This document shows, one piece after another, positions 1 to 8,407 of a DNA stretch of 64,000 bases (position 1 is its first letter; each line of letters opens with the position of its first letter). This DNA is from Mesorhizobium sophorae (GTDB taxonomy: Bacteria > Pseudomonadota > Alphaproteobacteria > Rhizobiales > Rhizobiaceae), in the NCBI RefSeq assembly GCF_002270415.1, contig NZ_NNRI01000004.1:1-64000 (forward strand), given 5' to 3'. Under the pieces are notes generated by a model. That model saw nothing but the letters and a program-made list of their open reading frames with translations, did no database searches and was not told where the DNA came from. A program made the position numbers and the translations under genes.

Positions 1-1
1 C

Positions 2-313
2 TGCCAGACCCTGATGATCCGGGCCGCCGAGCGTGGCTCCAATATCGGTGCGATCACAAACGCGTTGCTGAAACTGCTTGACCTGTACGGCGCGCAGGAA
101 CTGCAGGCCGCCGTCGAGGAAGCTTTGCATGCCGGCGCCTCCCATTCGAGGTCGGTTCGCGACGCACTGGAACGCCGCCGGGTCGCCCGCGGTGCTCCGC
201 CGCCGGTCGAAACGAGCCTGCCCGAACACGTGCGGCGCAAGGATACGACGGTACGGCCGCATCGCCTCGACAGCTACGACCAACTGACCCTTGGAGGCAA
301 AGATGATGAATAA
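2..313 (+). CDS. istA: IS21-family transposase IstA, C-terminal part (cut by window edge)
   Basis: The reading frame is open from the window's left edge to a TAA at 311-313 and encodes the last ~103 residues of an IS21-type IstA, the DDE transposase that pairs with the IstB ATPase. The visible part is the basic C-terminal tail after the catalytic core; catalytic residues lie outside the window. The stop overlaps the istB start region, the usual IS21 arrangement for translational coupling. A second, separate istA fragment occurs at 51845-52325. Confident as IstA because istB follows directly. Confidence 0.85.
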   Translation, partial: CQTLMIRAAERGSNIGAITNALLKLLDLYGAQELQAAVEEALHAGASHSRSVRDALERRRVARGAPPPVETSLPEHVRRKDTTVRPHRLDSYDQLTLGGKDDE

Positions 314-1079
314 TCCCGACATCCTGCTCAACCGGGCCAAGGCGTTGCGCCTCAATGGCCTGATCACCCATTGGGACGAAATCGCTGACGCGGACTGGCT
401 GGCCGCCGTCCTTCAATGGGAAGAAGAGGAGCGCTCCGACCGTTCGATGCGGCGACGCACGCGTGCCGCCAGGCTCGGCCACTTCAAGCAACTGTCCGAT
501 TATGACTGGCACTGGCCTCGCCGCATCGACCGCGCCGCCGTCGAGGATCTGATGACCCTGTCCTTCATGAACGATGCCGCCAACATCGTCTTTATCGGCC
601 CCAACGGCGTCGGGAAATCGACACTTGCTCGCAATGTCGCTCACCAGGCGCTCATCTGCGGTCACACCGTCGTCTTCCGAACCGCCAGCGAGATGCTCGG
701 CGAACTCGCCGCCCTCGACAGCGACGCAGCCTTGCGCCGACGCCTTCACCACTACGCCGCCGCCGACGTTCTTGCGATCGACGAGGTCGGGTATCTGTCC
801 TACTCGAACCGTCATGCGGACCTGCTGTTCGAACTCATCAGCCGGCGCTACGAAAAACGCTCAACCATCATCACCACCAACAGACCCTTCGCTGATTGGT
901 CGGAGGTCTTTCCCAATGCCGCCTGCGTCGTCAGCCTCGTCGACCGCCTCATGCACCGATCCGAGGTGATCTCCATCGAAGGCGATTCCTACCGCTTCAA
1001 GGAAGCGGCCGAGCGATCAAAGGCACAGCGCGAAAAACGCACCAGCCGCTCCTCCGGCGAAAAGGTGCCCGCAGCATGA
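303..1079 (+). CDS. istB: IS21-family helper ATPase IstB
   Basis: AAA+ ATPase of about 258 residues that assists IstA in target selection and strand transfer. Walker A is visible as GPNGVGKST near residue 95, Walker B as VLAIDEVGYL, and the sensor region as TIITTNRPF, all typical of IstB. Two ATG codons at 303 and 306 are the best starts because they overlap the istA stop; the frame is open a little further upstream. It ends with a 4-nt ATGA overlap with the next small gene. Length and motifs indicate an intact gene. Confidence 0.93.
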   Translation: MMNNPDILLNRAKALRLNGLITHWDEIADADWLAAVLQWEEEERSDRSMRRRTRAARLGHFKQLSDYDWHWPRRIDRAAVEDLMTLSFMNDAANIVFIGPNGVGKSTLARNVAHQALICGHTVVFRTASEMLGELAALDSDAALRRRLHHYAAADVLAIDEVGYLSYSNRHADLLFELISRRYEKRSTIITTNRPFADWSEVFPNAACVVSLVDRLMHRSEVISIEGDSYRFKEAAERSKAQREKRTSRSSGEKVPAA

Positions 1080-1297
1080 AACCAGATCCTCAACCGTCCG
1101 GCCTCAGTCGTGGTATCCACTTCCTCATCAATCCCGAATGGACACCCGAACAGGCGCTCGCTGTCTTCGAGCTCCTCAACGATCTCGCCGATAGCATCTG
1201 GTCTCACTACGGCGTCAAACTCCAGGAACTTATCCAGGAGCAGCAACGAACACCGACCGATCACAGCGATATCGAAAAAGCCCCGTCCTCGCTCTAA
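1076..1297 (+). CDS. small IS21 accessory protein
   Basis: A 73-residue ORF starts in the ATGA that overlaps the istB stop, so it is translationally coupled to istB. The N-terminus is polar and Pro-rich and the C-terminal half looks amphipathic helical (LAVFELLNDLADSIW). Comparable small ORFs sit downstream of istB in some rhizobial IS21 elements; their function is not known. The TAA stop lies inside the CTAA target duplication of the IS5 insertion that follows immediately, so the insertion left the gene intact. Confidence 0.6.
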   Translation: MKPDPQPSGLSRGIHFLINPEWTPEQALAVFELLNDLADSIWSHYGVKLQELIQEQQRTPTDHSDIEKAPSSL

Positions 1298-1638
1298 CAG
1301 GCTGTTGAAGAAGTGTCGCGCTTGGCTTTGAGGATGGCCTCATCGCCATTGTGATAGGCGAATGCGATCTCGATGGAGCCGTCGTCGAGCAGTTCGGCGG
1401 AGCCATCACCTGTGGCTTCGTCCATTTCGTCGAAGCCGGCCCACGTGAAGCAGACCGTCGAGGGGCTGTAGCTCAGATCGAGGCCGGCTTGCAGAGCGCC
1501 AAAGGCGATCTCACCACTATTGTCGGCCCTGATGGTGATCGTGGCGGGTCCGCCGAGGTTGAGATAGCCGCGATCCCACAGATCGGCCTCGACGATGCGC
1601 CAGCGGCCGATCAATTGGCAGCCAGCAGGCGCGGTCAT
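1294..1638 (-). CDS. IS5 passenger gene, conserved hypothetical protein
   Basis: A 114-residue protein starting at the ATG that overlaps the transposase stop. It has the look of a stand-alone bacterial family (GRWRIVEADLWDRGYLNL, WAGFDEMDEATGDGSAEL, YHNGDEAILKAKR), probably a small beta-rich domain; function unknown. The frame runs through the terminal inverted repeat and ends in a TAG whose three bases all come from the duplicated target CTAA. Without the target site the gene has no stop within the IS. Confidence 0.75.
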   Translation of the reverse strand: MTAPAGCQLIGRWRIVEADLWDRGYLNLGGPATITIRADNSGEIAFGALQAGLDLSYSPSTVCFTWAGFDEMDEATGDGSAELLDDGSIEIAFAYHNGDEAILKAKRDTSSTAC

Positions 1639-2803
1639 GTCGGCGCCGCCAGCAGCTTTGGCAACCGCACCAGATTGTAGGCGGCTGCAGCGAAGATGAA
1701 GGCCCATCCGACGCGATCTCGGCCACGGTACTTCGTCTTCTGCTGACCTGCGACGACCTTTATCCAGCCGAACGCCTCTTCGATCCGTTTGCGGATGCGC
1801 TGGCTGACGGCGTAGCCGCCGTGCCGGGTCGTGCGGCGATCGATAGAGGAACGGCGCCCGTTCGTGTTTTGCGCCACGTGCGGGGTCACCTTCATCGAGC
1901 GCAGTTCGTTGATGAAGTCCTGCGCATCATAGCCCTTGTCGCCACCGAGCGTGATTGCTCGCGGCCGGTCGGCATGCGGCTCGATCATGTGCAGCGCCGC
2001 CACCCGTTCGGCATGCCCGTCAGCCGGCGTCAGGCAGGCATCGACCAGCAAACCATGGCGGTTCTCCATCAACCCATGCCCCATGAAGCTGAGCTTGGCT
2101 TCCTTGCCTTTGCCCTTGCGGTAGAGCCTCGCATCGGGATCGGTCGTCGAGGCATGCGTCTCGTTCGACCGCTTCTGGCCGTGGAAGTCCGCCTCCTCAT
2201 TGCGCCCGCCGCCACCCGACGGCGGCTCATCCGGGCAGTCTTTCGGCTTGAAGCTCTTGATCGAGGCCCAAGCCTCGATCAGCGTGCCATCGACTGAGAA
2301 GTGATCCGTGGAGAGAAGCTTCTTCACCTTGGGCCGTGCCAAGACCGCGTTCAGAAACTTCGCCGCGATATCGCCTTCGAGCAGCCGGTCGCGGTTCTTC
2401 GAGAACACCGAATGGTCCCACGCCGCGTCGTCAACACCGATGCCGACGAACCAGCGGAATAGAAGATCGTATTCCAGCCGCTCCATCAGCAGACGCTCCG
2501 AACGGATCGAATAGAACGCCTGTAGCAGCATAGCCCGAAGCAACTTCTCCGGCGGGATCGATGGTCGCCCGATCGGCGAATACAGCGCCGCGAATTCTCG
2601 CTCCAGCGCCGACAGTGCCTCGTTCACGATCGCACGGATCGTCCGAAGCGGATGATCCCGCCGAACCCGCGCCTCGAGGTCCACATAGCTGAACAGTTCG
2701 CCAGTTCGATTGTCGCCACCGCGCACGATTCAGTCTCCGAGTTCCTTCGGTGACAGTGAATCACGATCCCAATCCGGCCGCGAGAGGCTTTTTCAACAGC
2801 CTG
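1298..2803 (-). mobile_element. Complete IS5-family element with passenger gene, inserted in IS21
   Basis: The ends are imperfect inverted repeats: CAGGCTGTTGAAGAAG at 1298 and its counterpart CAGGCTGTTGAAAAAG read inward from 2803. Both flanks carry the 4-bp direct repeat CTAA (1294-1297 and 2804-2807), matching the CTAR-type target of IS5 elements. Inside are a full transposase and a downstream, overlapping small gene. The insertion is just after the small ORF following istB, so it postdates the IS21 element. Direct repeats and intact ORFs suggest a recent insertion. Confidence 0.9.
1635..2726 (-). CDS. IS5-family transposase (DDE)
   Basis: A 363-residue transposase with the IS5/IS1182-type N-terminal domain (DHPLRTIRAIVNEAL, IPPEKLLRAMLLQAFYSIRSER) and the DDE catalytic domain: first Asp in STDHFSVDGTLIEAW, second in GGDKGYDAQDF, Glu in RIEEAFGWIK. 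It starts with GTG at 2726 and is full length. Its stop overlaps the start of the passenger gene (ATG at 1638), so the two are translationally coupled. Confidence 0.93.
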   Translation of the reverse strand: MRGGDNRTGELFSYVDLEARVRRDHPLRTIRAIVNEALSALEREFAALYSPIGRPSIPPEKLLRAMLLQAFYSIRSERLLMERLEYDLLFRWFVGIGVDDAAWDHSVFSKNRDRLLEGDIAAKFLNAVLARPKVKKLLSTDHFSVDGTLIEAWASIKSFKPKDCPDEPPSGGGGRNEEADFHGQKRSNETHASTTDPDARLYRKGKGKEAKLSFMGHGLMENRHGLLVDACLTPADGHAERVAALHMIEPHADRPRAITLGGDKGYDAQDFINELRSMKVTPHVAQNTNGRRSSIDRRTTRHGGYAVSQRIRKRIEEAFGWIKVVAGQQKTKYRGRDRVGWAFIFAAAAYNLVRLPKLLAAPT

Positions 2804-2827
2804 CTAAAGCACACATCCTCCACACTC

Positions 2828-2852
2828 GGCGGCCTGCAAAGGCCGCCTTTTT
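2828..2852 (+). terminator. Rho-independent terminator of the IS21 operon
   Basis: A perfect 8-bp stem GGCGGCCT/AGGCCGCC with a GCAA loop is followed by five T residues. It lies downstream of istA-istB-small ORF, separated from them only by the IS5 insertion, and points in the same direction. Confidence 0.8.
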
Positions 2853-2886
2853 GTTCCGTCCACAAGCACCAAACGCTTGTCGTCGT

Positions 2887-3216
2887 TTAGACGCGCTTTT
2901 GAAAAGCCATCAACAAGCGGGGATTGCGCACCTCCACAGTGCCGAACACAGTTCGGATCCGGCGCGCCGTATAGTCTTTGACCGGCCGGAACGTGTGGCA
3001 GTCCGGGCAAACCCGCCGAAACAGAGCATAGGCATTCACCTCCTGGTTTACGACCTCGCTCTGCAGCGCCGCCATGATTTTCTTTCCATCGTCGATCGAC
3101 AGGCCGATATCGCCGTCGAACAGGCGCTCCCAGCTCTTGTCGACCCGGACCTCCCGACGACAAACGTCGCCGAACTCGCTCTTTCCCTCGATTGTAATTG
3201 TCCACTCCACCGCCAT
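2887..3216 (-). pseudogene. ISKra4-family transposase, N-terminal stub
   Basis: The frame begins MAVEWTITIEGKSEFGD and includes DDGKKIMAALQSEVV and CPDCHTFRPVKDYTARRI, recognisable as the N-terminal region of ISKra4-type transposases, with a zinc-ribbon-like CPDC. It stops after ~110 residues (RNPRLLM then unrelated residues), where the family would continue for several hundred more. The break coincides with the probable right end of the IS21 element near 2900-2920, so IS21 insertion likely truncated it. Its other side abuts the clipped CoA-transferase gene. Confidence 0.75.
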
Positions 3217-3376
3217 CGTTGCTTCTCCGAACAAAGCGATGGTGATGAACTGCTCGGGCCTAACAATCCGTGCTCAACCCCAGAAAAATTACCGGTCTCA
3301 CGGGGTGACCGAAGCGATGAAACGCAGGAGGCTCCTGAAGCAATCGAGAGCGCGTCGCTGGGACAGTAAATCGGGA

Positions 3377-4411
3377 TCATTCGGTCGCGTCCTGCGACCT
3401 CGCGCGCTGCCCCACCACGTCAACCAGCTCTGGCATACCGCCAGGGTGGGCCTCCGCCAGCGAAAGGACCGGGGTCACGCAAGCGTCGCTATCGGCGAAG
3501 ACGCTGCTCCAATCGTCCAGCGAGCGGGCCTTGAAGCGCTCGGTCAGGCCTTTCCTTGCCTCCGGCCAGCCTTCCTTGCGCTCCATCAGTCCGCTCAGTT
3601 CGGGCCAGCCGAGCTTCCGCCCGATCTCCGCGATGAACTTAGGCTCCAGCGCGCCGGCCGCAACCCAGCCGCCGTCCGAGGTAGCGTAGGTGTCGTAGGT
3701 CGGCATCCCGCCGCTCAAGGATCCGCGCCAGGATTCCTCCGGGTGCCCGCCCAGAACGGTCGCCGCCGAGATGTCGGACAGGAGATACCTGACGCCGTCC
3801 GTCATCGAGAGGCAGATGCGCTGTCCCTTGTCCGTACGCCCACGTTCGAGCAGTGCGGCCAGGATCGCGGACACGGCAAGGGTACCGCCTGCCGCGTAGT
3901 CGCCGATGATGTTCTGGGGGGCGACCGGCTTGCCCTGCCCGTCCCGGATCAAGGAGAGCACGCCGGACAGCGCGAGGTAATTGATGTCGTGGCCTGCCCG
4001 CGCCGCGTGCGGTGCCTTACTGCCGTAGCCCGTGATCTCGCACAGTACAAGCCGCGGGTTCTCCGAGCCGAGAACTTCCCATCCAAGGCCGAGCGCCTCA
4101 AGCTTTCCTGGACGCATCTCGCTGATGAAGACGTCCGCAGTCCGGACGAGCTGCAGGAGGTCAGCGCGACCCTCTTCCGACTTCAGGTTCAGCGGAAGCC
4201 GCGACTTGCCCCTGGCCAACGCGTCATTCGGACCTCCGCGTCCGGCGAGCATCGGGTCGTCGGCGGCTCCCGCATATTCTGGCTTCGCCTGCACCGGGTT
4301 CACGACCGAAATGACTTCCGCTCCCATGTCCGCGAGCACCATCGACGCGAACGGTCCAGGCGCGTTGACGGAGATGTCGATTACCTTGATGCTTGTCAGA
4401 GCTGTCTTCAT
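3377..4411 (-). CDS. CaiB/BaiF-type (family III) CoA transferase, 3' end clipped
   Basis: Family III CoA transferase or racemase, expected to move CoA between an acyl-CoA and a free acid. The N-terminus (IKVIDISVNAPGPFASMVLADMGAEVISVV) and the GKSRLPLNLKSEEGRADLLQLV and DVFISEMRPGKLEALGLG segments are diagnostic; GHDINYLALSG carries the expected catalytic-Asp region. At 344 residues it lacks the usual last part of the domain and runs straight into ISKra4 debris, so it is probably 3'-truncated. It is the last gene of the catabolic operon and its ATG overlaps the end of the decayed cupin gene. Activity is uncertain because of the missing C-terminus. Confidence 0.85.
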   Translation of the reverse strand: MKTALTSIKVIDISVNAPGPFASMVLADMGAEVISVVNPVQAKPEYAGAADDPMLAGRGGPNDALARGKSRLPLNLKSEEGRADLLQLVRTADVFISEMRPGKLEALGLGWEVLGSENPRLVLCEITGYGSKAPHAARAGHDINYLALSGVLSLIRDGQGKPVAPQNIIGDYAAGGTLAVSAILAALLERGRTDKGQRICLSMTDGVRYLLSDISAATVLGGHPEESWRGSLSGGMPTYDTYATSDGGWVAAGALEPKFIAEIGRKLGWPELSGLMERKEGWPEARKGLTERFKARSLDDWSSVFADSDACVTPVLSLAEAHPGGMPELVDVVGQRARSQDATE

Positions 4412-4839
4412 CCGCGAGCGTCTCCAGCCACGATCATGATCTCTTCACCGACCTTGGAGATGGTGATGTGCGAGAAGGAATACTCGCCCGGCGCCCCGTG
4501 CCAGTGTAGATGCCCGCGGGATCATGGCGACGTCTCCCGCCTCCATGACACGCTCGCCGGACGCATAGGCTACTACGCCCCTGCCCGAAACGGCGATCAG
4601 GATTTAATCGACCTTGTACATGTGCATGCGAACGCGAGCCGATGGCGAAGTTGACCAGGTAGGCCTTTCAGCCTGTCTCCCCCGGGCTGCTCCCCAAGCC
4701 GCTGGAAGGTGATTATCACGGCTGTGTACAGCGGGCCGGTCACGACCTCACGTCGGACTTCTGCGGGGCTGGCTAGCACGACCATGAATGACTTCCCGGA
4801 ATCGGATTGGACGGCTGCCGGATGATCCCCGCCCGACAA
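4410..4839 (-). pseudogene. Cupin-domain protein, frameshifted
   Basis: Two frames together restore a small cupin: the 5' part (SFMVVLASPAEVRREVVTGPLYTAVIITF) and, after a frame change and an internal stop, ISGRG-like VSGRGVVAYASGERVMEAGDVAMIPRG followed by HWHGAPGEYSFSHITIS and VGEEIMIVAGDARG. The His-rich HWHGAPG segment is a normal metal-binding cupin element. At least two frameshifts and one stop break it. Its end overlaps the CoA-transferase start, so it was once a normal operon member. Confidence 0.65.
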
Positions 4840-4860
4840 CCATCCCGTGATGCCTCGCGG

Positions 4861-5979
4861 TCAGGCTGGCCCCAGGACCGCGACGGGATCGCCAAGGATC
4901 GCCTCGTTCACTTCGACGCCAAGCCCCGGTCCGCAGTCGTCGGGAAGCCGGATTTCTCCGTTGATGACACGAAACGGGTTCTTCACGAGGGGAAGGTCGT
5001 CGCTGACGTAGTCATACAGGCCGAAGACGAGATTGGGTGGCAGCGTGTGTGCCAGGTGCGTCACCGCGGCGAGCAGGATTCCCGACCCATAGTAGTCCTC
5101 AATCCGGACAGGCACGCCAAGGATTCTGGCAAGCGACATCGCCTGCCGGGTGGCCTCGATGCCGCCGATGCACGAGGTCTTCAGCGAGGCGACGTCAAGA
5201 ACCTGGTTCTCGACCGCCTCGAGGAAGCGCCGCGGACTGTCGAGCACCTCATCGAGCATGATCCGTACACCGGTGCGCTGGGCAACGGTCCGGCACTCCT
5301 CGTAGGTATCGCAGGGATTCTCGATCATCGGCGAGAGTTCGCGCAGCTCCTTGATCACGCGGATTGCGTCATCGACGAGCCAGCCGCGGTTTGGGTCGTA
5401 CCAGAGGCGCTCATGAGGAAGCGCTATCTCTTCGACCATCCGGATGGTCTCGATATCCTCATGTATCTCGCCTGCCCCGACTTTGATCTGGAATCGCGAG
5501 TATCCCTTCTTTCGCTCCCTGTCGAAGGCGGCAAGCGTCTGGTCGCGCGTTCCGATGCGGACCACGGCAAGCACCGGCAAGCAATCCGATACACGTCCGC
5601 CCCACAGGTCGATGAGCGGCAGGCCATGTGCCTTCGCCGCGAGATCCCACAGCCCCATCTCCAGGGCGGTTTTCGCGTTGCCATGCCCTCTGAGCGCAGC
5701 GGATATGTCCTGTAGTATGGCCGCGACCTGTCGCGGATCGCGTCCTAGCACGACTGGCGAGACATGGCGGATGCCCTCGCGGGCGCCTGCCGAGAGTTCC
5801 GGCAGATAGTAAGGGGGCGCGGAGGAAACTTCGCCCCAGCCGACGAGACCGTCATCGGTTCCGATCTTCACCACGAGGACGTCGAGTGCCGGGTTGATCG
5901 ACTGGCTCGACACATACCGCGTGAGCTCCATGCCGACGTCGATCGGCACAGAGTAGAGCGTTATCCTATCGATGCGCAT
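4861..5979 (-). CDS. Enolase-superfamily (mandelate racemase/muconate lactonizing type) enzyme 1
   Basis: A 372-residue TIM-barrel enzyme with N-terminal capping domain (GLVGWGEVSSAPPYYLPELSAG). Candidate acid-base lysines are in FQIKVGAG (end of strand 2) and ASLKTSCIGG (strand 6); metal ligands are Asp in YDPNRGW, Glu in PMIENPC and Asp/Glu in IMLDEVL. The K-x-G plus LK-x-x-x-x-GG pattern resembles hydroxyproline-betaine epimerase and cis-3-hydroxyproline dehydratase rather than sugar-acid dehydratases, suggesting an amino-acid- or betaine-like substrate. It ends 21 nt before the cupin remnant and starts 4 nt after the thioesterase stop. Exact reaction unknown. Confidence 0.85.
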   Translation of the reverse strand: MRIDRITLYSVPIDVGMELTRYVSSQSINPALDVLVVKIGTDDGLVGWGEVSSAPPYYLPELSAGAREGIRHVSPVVLGRDPRQVAAILQDISAALRGHGNAKTALEMGLWDLAAKAHGLPLIDLWGGRVSDCLPVLAVVRIGTRDQTLAAFDRERKKGYSRFQIKVGAGEIHEDIETIRMVEEIALPHERLWYDPNRGWLVDDAIRVIKELRELSPMIENPCDTYEECRTVAQRTGVRIMLDEVLDSPRRFLEAVENQVLDVASLKTSCIGGIEATRQAMSLARILGVPVRIEDYYGSGILLAAVTHLAHTLPPNLVFGLYDYVSDDLPLVKNPFRVINGEIRLPDDCGPGLGVEVNEAILGDPVAVLGPA

Positions 5980-5983
5980 TGGA

Positions 5984-6505
5984 TCACCTCTTCTTCAGGG
6001 CGATGCCCTGTCCGGCGACGGCGGGAACTTCCTGTCCGGTCTGGGACTGCAGGATCTGTTCGAGCCTCTTCGCGACGACAGGCCGCCAGCTCTCCGGCCG
6101 CCGCTCCGTCAGGTTGAACCCGAGACACTTCACCTCGTTCGTGGCTGCCAGCTCGTTCGTCTCCGACTTCCAGATGTGGTGGAAGAGGACGAAGCGTTTT
6201 TTGTCCACGCCGATGAGCTGCGTGGTGACATGGATCGGCGTGCCCAACGCCAGCTCGTTGATGTAGTGGACGTGGTTTTCGACGATGACGTACTCATGGC
6301 CATCGCGCGCTTCCATCGCGCTGTCAGGACCGTTCAGCCAGTTCCAGAAAGCCCAGTTCGCATGGTCACCCATGGTCAGGTAGTGCGCGACATTCACGTG
6401 CTGGAAGACGTCGATCCACTCTTGCCGGACTTTCGCCCGGAACAGCGTGAGCGGCGATTCGATATCGCCTGTCCAAGGCAACGGGGCATCATAGACTTCC
6501 GCCAT
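5984..6505 (-). CDS. Hotdog-fold acyl-CoA thioesterase
   Basis: A 173-residue single hotdog domain of the 4HBT type. The segment RQEWIDVFQHVNVAHYLTMGDHANWAFW contains the Asp and HxN-type active-site motif that follows strand 1 in this family, and VIVENHVHYINELALGTPIHVTTQL is the following strand pattern. It presumably hydrolyses an acyl-CoA of the pathway; carnitine/betaine loci carry similar betainyl-CoA thioesterases. It sits 2 nt downstream of the CaiD-like gene, so it is co-translated. Substrate inferred only from context. Confidence 0.82.
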   Translation of the reverse strand: MAEVYDAPLPWTGDIESPLTLFRAKVRQEWIDVFQHVNVAHYLTMGDHANWAFWNWLNGPDSAMEARDGHEYVIVENHVHYINELALGTPIHVTTQLIGVDKKRFVLFHHIWKSETNELAATNEVKCLGFNLTERRPESWRPVVAKRLEQILQSQTGQEVPAVAGQGIALKKR

Positions 6506-6507
6506 TG

Positions 6508-7293
6508 TCAGCGTCCTTTCCAGTTGGGTGCGCGCTTCTCCGATAGAGCTGCCAGCCCTTCGGCTGCGTCCTCGCTCGTATAGACACGTCGGTACACGGG
6601 CAGATCAGCCTCGCGCAAGATCCGGTAGGCTTCCCGTTCGCCGTGCCCTTCGGTCGCCCGGTCGATTTCCTTGATCGCCTGCAACGAGAGAGGCGCCGAT
6701 GCGGCGATCCGATCGGCAAGCTCGCGCGCGGCCGACATTAGCTGGCCGCCGGGTACGACCTCATTCACGAGACCCCAGCTCTCCAGCATGTGCGCGCTGA
6801 CTTGCCTTCCGGTGAACAGCATCTCCATTGCTATGGGCCGTGGAAGGCGGCGCGGAAGACGGATCACGCCGCCAGCATCGGCAATGAGACCGATGGCCGC
6901 TTCGGTGAGGCCGAACTTCGCATGCGGGGCCGCGACGATCAGGTCGGCGGCCAGGGCAAGCTCGAACCCGCCGCCGAGTGCCAGCCCGTTCACCGCCGCG
7001 ATTACGGGCTTGTTCAGGCCCCAGTACTCCGTGAGGCCAGCGAACCCGCCGATGCCCTGATCGGCGTCCGGCGCTTCGCCCTCGGCGGCCGCCTTGAGGT
7101 CCCAGCCCGCAGAAAAGAACCTGTCGCCGCCGCCTGTGATGATAGCGACCGACAGGCTGTCGTCTTCGTTGAGCGTGCGGAACGCCTCGCCCAGCTCCTT
7201 CGACGTCGCGGCGTTGATGGCGTTCGCCTTCGGCCGGTCGAGAACGATCTCGAGTACGCGGCCGCGTCTTTCTGTCTTAACCGGGGAACTCAC
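6508..7293 (-). CDS. caiD: CaiD-like carnitinyl-CoA dehydratase / enoyl-CoA hydratase
   Basis: Crotonase-family enzyme that should hydrate a betaine-type enoyl-CoA. The match to CaiD is unusually strong: LDRPKANAINAATS, FFSAGWDLKAAAEGEAPDAD, GLTEYWGLNKPVIAAVNG, LGGGFELALAADLIV and the C-terminal EKRAPNWKGR. GTG at 7293 is chosen as start because it overlaps the upstream stop (GTGA) and yields 261 residues, as I recall the length of E. coli CaiD. Oxyanion-hole residues (FSAGWDLKAA and GGGFELAL) are intact. Its presence with CaiB- and CaiA-like genes is the main argument for a carnitine- or betaine-like pathway. Confidence 0.9.
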   Translation of the reverse strand: MSSPVKTERRGRVLEIVLDRPKANAINAATSKELGEAFRTLNEDDSLSVAIITGGGDRFFSAGWDLKAAAEGEAPDADQGIGGFAGLTEYWGLNKPVIAAVNGLALGGGFELALAADLIVAAPHAKFGLTEAAIGLIADAGGVIRLPRRLPRPIAMEMLFTGRQVSAHMLESWGLVNEVVPGGQLMSAARELADRIAASAPLSLQAIKEIDRATEGHGEREAYRILREADLPVYRRVYTSEDAAEGLAALSEKRAPNWKGR

Positions 7294-8405
7294 GCACGCC
7301 ACTCCATGATCGGGTCTCCAAGGACGTCCAAGTCGACGTCCACGCCAAGGCCCGGACCGCAGTCGTTGGGAACATTGACGCGACCGTCCACGACCCGGAA
7401 GGGGTTCTTCACCACCGGTGCTTCCGGCAGGTGGTAATCGTACAGGCCGAAGCATGCCGCCTCCGTCAGGCCCTGAGCGAGATGGGCGACGGCGGCCAGA
7501 GTCAGGCCCGTGCCGTAGAAGTCCTCGATGCGCATGGGGATGCCGAGCCGTAGGCCAAGCTCGGTCAGATGGCGGTGCTGCGAGATACCACCCGTCGAAC
7601 CCATCTTGAGGACTGCGACATTGATGATGCCGTCACGGGCGGCCCGGATGAAGCTCGGCTGGTCCTCGATGGCTTCGTCGAGCATGAGCCCCATGCCCGT
7701 GTGACGGGCGACCGTCAGGCACTCGTCGTAGGATTCGCAGGGCTGCTCGAAGAGAGGCGCGATGTCGCGGCATAGCGGCATGATGCGCATGGCCTGGTCG
7801 ATGGTCCACGCGCGGTTGGCGTCGAACCAGCAGCGCTCGCCTTCGCGCATGTCGCCCTGGCAAGTTCGGATGCGGGCGATTTCCTCCGAAGGCGAACGGT
7901 CGCCGATCTTAATCTGGAAGAGCTTGTAGCCCTGCGCGCGGAAGTCCGCGATCTCGGCAAGCTGCTTGTCCGGCGTGCCCGTACTGACGAGGCACAGGAC
8001 AGGCATGTCCTCGACGACCCTGCCGCCCCAGAGGTCGACAAGCGGCAGACCCCTCGCCTTTCCGACCAGGTCCCAGAGAGCCATGTCGATGACCGACTTC
8101 GTCGGCTTGGGTCCGCGCATCGCGAAACCGATCTCCTCCATCCGTGCGCGGTGGTTGCGTGGGTCAGCGCCCAGAAGGACCGGGGCGATGAGGTGCAGAC
8201 CCGCGCGTGCCGTCTGCGGCGACGTCGGCAGGTAGTAGCTAGGCGGGGTCATCGTCTCGCCCCAGCCGACGAGCCCTTCGTCCGTGTCGATGCGCAGCAC
8301 AGTGGTTTCGAGCGGGATCGAGATCTTGAGGGCGTGGGTGTAACGGGTTTCGACGCCCCATTTGTCGAGGACAACTCGGTAGGCCGCGAGCCCGCTGATC
8401 TTCAT
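7290..8405 (-). CDS. Enolase-superfamily enzyme 2
   Basis: A 371-residue paralogue of the enzyme at 4861-5979. Shared features are LVGWGETMTPPSYYLPTSP, FQIKIGDRS, FDANRAWT, LFEQPCESYDECL, LMLDEAIED and NVAVLKMGSTGG, and both end with GPGLGVDV followed by LGDP. Both catalytic lysines and all three metal ligands are present, so it should be active. Two diverged paralogues in one operon suggest successive stereochemical steps or two stereoisomeric substrates. It lies 2 nt after the MDR gene and overlaps caiD by 4 nt. Confidence 0.85.
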   Translation of the reverse strand: MKISGLAAYRVVLDKWGVETRYTHALKISIPLETTVLRIDTDEGLVGWGETMTPPSYYLPTSPQTARAGLHLIAPVLLGADPRNHRARMEEIGFAMRGPKPTKSVIDMALWDLVGKARGLPLVDLWGGRVVEDMPVLCLVSTGTPDKQLAEIADFRAQGYKLFQIKIGDRSPSEEIARIRTCQGDMREGERCWFDANRAWTIDQAMRIMPLCRDIAPLFEQPCESYDECLTVARHTGMGLMLDEAIEDQPSFIRAARDGIINVAVLKMGSTGGISQHRHLTELGLRLGIPMRIEDFYGTGLTLAAVAHLAQGLTEAACFGLYDYHLPEAPVVKNPFRVVDGRVNVPNDCGPGLGVDVDLDVLGDPIMEWRA

Positions 8406-8407
8406 CT

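Noticed and set aside
54..815. A 253-residue minus-strand ORF opposite istB
   Set aside because: Antisense of istA/istB; the plus-strand products have clear motifs.
3074..4654. A 526-residue plus-strand ORF
   Set aside because: It is the antisense of the CoA transferase and ISKra4 stub, Arg/Ala/Gly-rich with no domain; the minus-strand genes explain the sequence.
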